Part shown: positions 62,165 to 64,000 of the stretch, one piece after another
Layout of the letters: every line of letters begins with the position of its first letter
How positions within the stretch are numbered: the stretch's first letter is position 1
Assembly (NCBI GenBank): GCA_023231005.1
Contig: JALNWG010000015.1
Coordinates: 10,007-74,006, forward strand
Reading direction: 5' to 3'
DNA from: Bacteroidales bacterium
GTDB taxonomy: Bacteria > Bacteroidota > Bacteroidia > Bacteroidales > FEN-979
DNA length: 64,000 nt
Program-made: the position numbers and the translations under genes
The notes under the pieces: model-generated
Told to the model about the DNA's origin: nothing
Seen by the model: the letters and a program-made list of their open reading frames with translations, nothing else
Databases searched by the model: none

Positions 62165-64000
62165 TTAGTATTCTTTGATTTCTACCTTCATATCAGAAAT
62201 TTCCACAGGAATTTTAATGGTGAATTTTGCACCTCCATTTTCCCTGTTTTCGGCGGAAACCACACCTTTCTGTGCTTCAACAAAACCTTTAACGATCGAA
62301 AGTCCTAATCCAGTTCCTCCGGCAAGAGCATCCTTTCCCCGGTAAAATTTGTTGAAAATAGCGGGAAGATCAGATTCTGGAAACCCCTTTCCTCTGTCCA
62401 TCACCTGGATGATAAAAAAACCGTTATCATAAAACATTTTCAACCTGATCCTACTCCCTTCAGGAGCATATTGAGTAGCATTTAAAATCAGGTTATAGAT
62501 CGTCTGTTCGGTCAGGCCATAATCAAGGCGGATCAACGGCATGTCTGCGGGGATAATAACTGCTAACTTAAACGGTTTTAACTCCTGTTGAAGCGCATTG
62601 GCAACTTTGTTGGCTAGATCATGGGCATCACACCAATCTGGCTGGGGAGAAATAAGTCCTGATTCAAGCCGTGACATATTAAGCAGGTTCTCAATCAACC
62701 GGTTAAGCCTGATTGATGCCATGTTTATCTGAGTATATAGCCTTTGTTTTGTGTCTTCGGGATATTCTTGTGTCAATAGCGTGTCTGAAGCCCCCATGAT
62801 CGTAGTGACAGGTATCCTCAATTCGTGTGATATTGAATTGAAAAGCGTTTTGTAGAGTTTGTCGGATTCATTTAGGAAATATGCTTTTTTTGCGGCTTCC
62901 CTTAAAAATTCACGTTCATACTTCCCGGATATTTGTGAAAGAAATGCTTCCCAGAATTGTTCCTCTCCCTGCGTAAATAAATGGGCTTGCGCTACTGCAA
63001 TGACTCCCATGTTGTCATTGTTGCCCGTTAAAGGATAAAATGTGTAATCGGCAGAAGGTAATGTGTCGGTGTGTTTTCCGGCTTTTGAAGAATGTTTGTA
63101 TGTCCAGTCAACAATACTCATTTCATTTTCAGAAAGGGTAATTATTGAGTCATTTTTAACGGGACTTTTAATCTGTCCATTTTCATTTTTAAGCAGAATA
63201 ATACTTTCAAAACCGAAATACTTTTTGATATACCCAATGGCAATTTTTGTTACTTCATCTATTCCTGAAGCCAATGTAAATTCTCTTGTAAGTTGATATA
63301 GCGCTTGTGTGCGTTCTTCCCTGATCCTGATTTTTTTCTCTTGTCGCCGAACCCTTGAAGTTAAAATCCCGTTGAGCAGGGCAATGATAAAAAACATAAT
63401 AAACATGAGCACATCTTCAGGTAGTTTAATATGTATTGTAAATTGAGGTGGAATGAAAAAATAATCCCAGATAAAAGCACTCAGGGTGGCCGCAAGTAAA
63501 ATCGGGCCTGTCCCAAAAAACAGGGCAAGTATGGAGACAAGGAACAGCAACACAAATGAGATAACCTGATACCCGACATAATCTTTGACAAGATAGCAAA
63601 CAAGGGAGGACAACAGAACAATGACGGGAATGATCAGATATTGCTGGAGGGTTGAAGTAAAAGGAGGAACTGAAAATCTTTCCCTGAATTTATCTTTTGA
63701 CAGGCTATCAGAACCAAGAATGTAAACATCAATATTTCCGCTATATCGTATCAGCCTGTTAACAAACCCGCCAAGCCGTAATAAAGAGAATAGATTACGG
63801 ACCCGGGGTTTTCCTACGATAATGTGGGTGATGTTCTCTTTCAATGCAAAATCGACAATGGCTCTTACGATATCGTTGTTGGTGATAATCCTGACTTTGA
63901 TACCCAATTGTTTTGCGAGCTTGATGTTTTTATCAAGTTGTTCTCTTTCTTTGGGCGACAGGATGCGCAATGTTTCAACATAAATGGCCTGAATGTTTGC
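62165..64000 (-). CDS. kdpD: KdpD-type sensor histidine kinase, C-terminal part (5' end outside window)
   Basis: The frame runs open to base 64000, so the N-terminal sensor domain lies outside; about 611 residues are visible. A universal-stress-like domain (ITHIIVGKPR, residues about 40-60) is followed by a four-helix membrane unit (about 120-210) with FFIPPQFTIHIKLPEDVLMF. A GAF-like region follows, then the kinase core: phospho-His in FNSISHELRIPVTT, NLILNATQYAPEGSR (N box), DRGKGFPESDLP (G1) and GGTGLGLSIVKGF (G2). It senses K+ limitation and controls KdpE, coded two bases downstream. ATG-like starts near 63970 are not real. Confidence 0.92.
   Translation of the reverse strand, partial: ANIQAIYVETLRILSPKEREQLDKNIKLAKQLGIKVRIITNNDIVRAIVDFALKENITHIIVGKPRVRNLFSLLRLGGFVNRLIRYSGNIDVYILGSDSLSKDKFRERFSVPPFTSTLQQYLIIPVIVLLSSLVCYLVKDYVGYQVISFVLLFLVSILALFFGTGPILLAATLSAFIWDYFFIPPQFTIHIKLPEDVLMFIMFFIIALLNGILTSRVRRQEKKIRIREERTQALYQLTREFTLASGIDEVTKIAIGYIKKYFGFESIILLKNENGQIKSPVKNDSIITLSENEMSIVDWTYKHSSKAGKHTDTLPSADYTFYPLTGNNDNMGVIAVAQAHLFTQGEEQFWEAFLSQISGKYEREFLREAAKKAYFLNESDKLYKTLFNSISHELRIPVTTIMGASDTLLTQEYPEDTKQRLYTQINMASIRLNRLIENLLNMSRLESGLISPQPDWCDAHDLANKVANALQQELKPFKLAVIIPADMPLIRLDYGLTEQTIYNLILNATQYAPEGSRIRLKMFYDNGFFIIQVMDRGKGFPESDLPAIFNKFYRGKDALAGGTGLGLSIVKGFVEAQKGVVSAENRENGGAKFTIKIPVEISDMKVEIKEY

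Overview
The window looks like a chromosomal piece from an anaerobic member of the Bacteroidota, probably the order Bacteroidales. The sequence support is: repeated -7 promoter elements of the form TAnnTTTG, the sigma-ABfr type typical of this phylum; almost no Shine-Dalgarno sites; a futalosine-route menaquinone gene (mqnA); an [FeFe]-hydrogenase maturase (hydE); a six-domain ribosomal protein S1; a long YidC; and a DUF1573 lipoprotein. Genes are dense and no gap exceeds 300 bases; the longest is about 230 bases at 22323-22551. I saw no rRNA, tRNA, CRISPR, insertion sequence, prophage or integrase.

Bases 1-15586 are an anaerobic purine/urate catabolic island of the E. coli yge/ygf type. On the plus strand are the C-terminal part of a xanthine dehydrogenase molybdopterin subunit (cut by the window edge), ygeY and ygeW. 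A six-gene minus-strand operon follows in transcription order: ygfK, two fold-type-II PLP enzymes, an xdhD-like Fe-S/molybdopterin hydroxylase, ssnA and a hydantoinase/dihydropyrimidinase. Then guanine deaminase lies on the plus strand. The canonical diaminopropionate ammonia-lyase YgeX is not seen, and the two PLP enzymes are the natural candidates for that step. GuaD is overlapped by a K+/H+ antiporter gene.

Bases 17053-20453 hold an unusual coupled pair: a rifampin-phosphotransferase/PEP-synthase-like protein and a protein with an RDHSFGSRNW motif. Bases 20535-36179 are mostly housekeeping genes: a DEAD-box helicase, L-serine dehydratase and gap; a PPDK-regulatory-type protein, pyrG and yidC; the mqnA-coaE-ybbR-yajC operon; a DUF1573 lipoprotein, aroK, rlmD and hydE; and a LytTR regulator. 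A divergent promoter pair separates ychF from rpsA-rnz at about 37.3 kb, and a 33-codon ORF overlaps the rpsA start.

Bases 40410-53631 carry an FAD/Fe-S dehydrogenase, an alpha/beta-hydrolase lipoprotein, lplA, a lipid-A-type acyltransferase, and an operon of a decarboxylating dehydrogenase, a degenerate HD protein and a fused LeuC-LeuD-type aconitase. A CCA-adding-type enzyme, a pRiA4b-like acidic protein and miaA follow. Bases 53687-58196 form a small surface-glycan cluster (glf, flippase, two glycosyltransferases). The right end has a BadF-type sugar kinase, a DUF3108 protein, an APC permease and kdpE-kdpD, with kdpD cut by the window edge.
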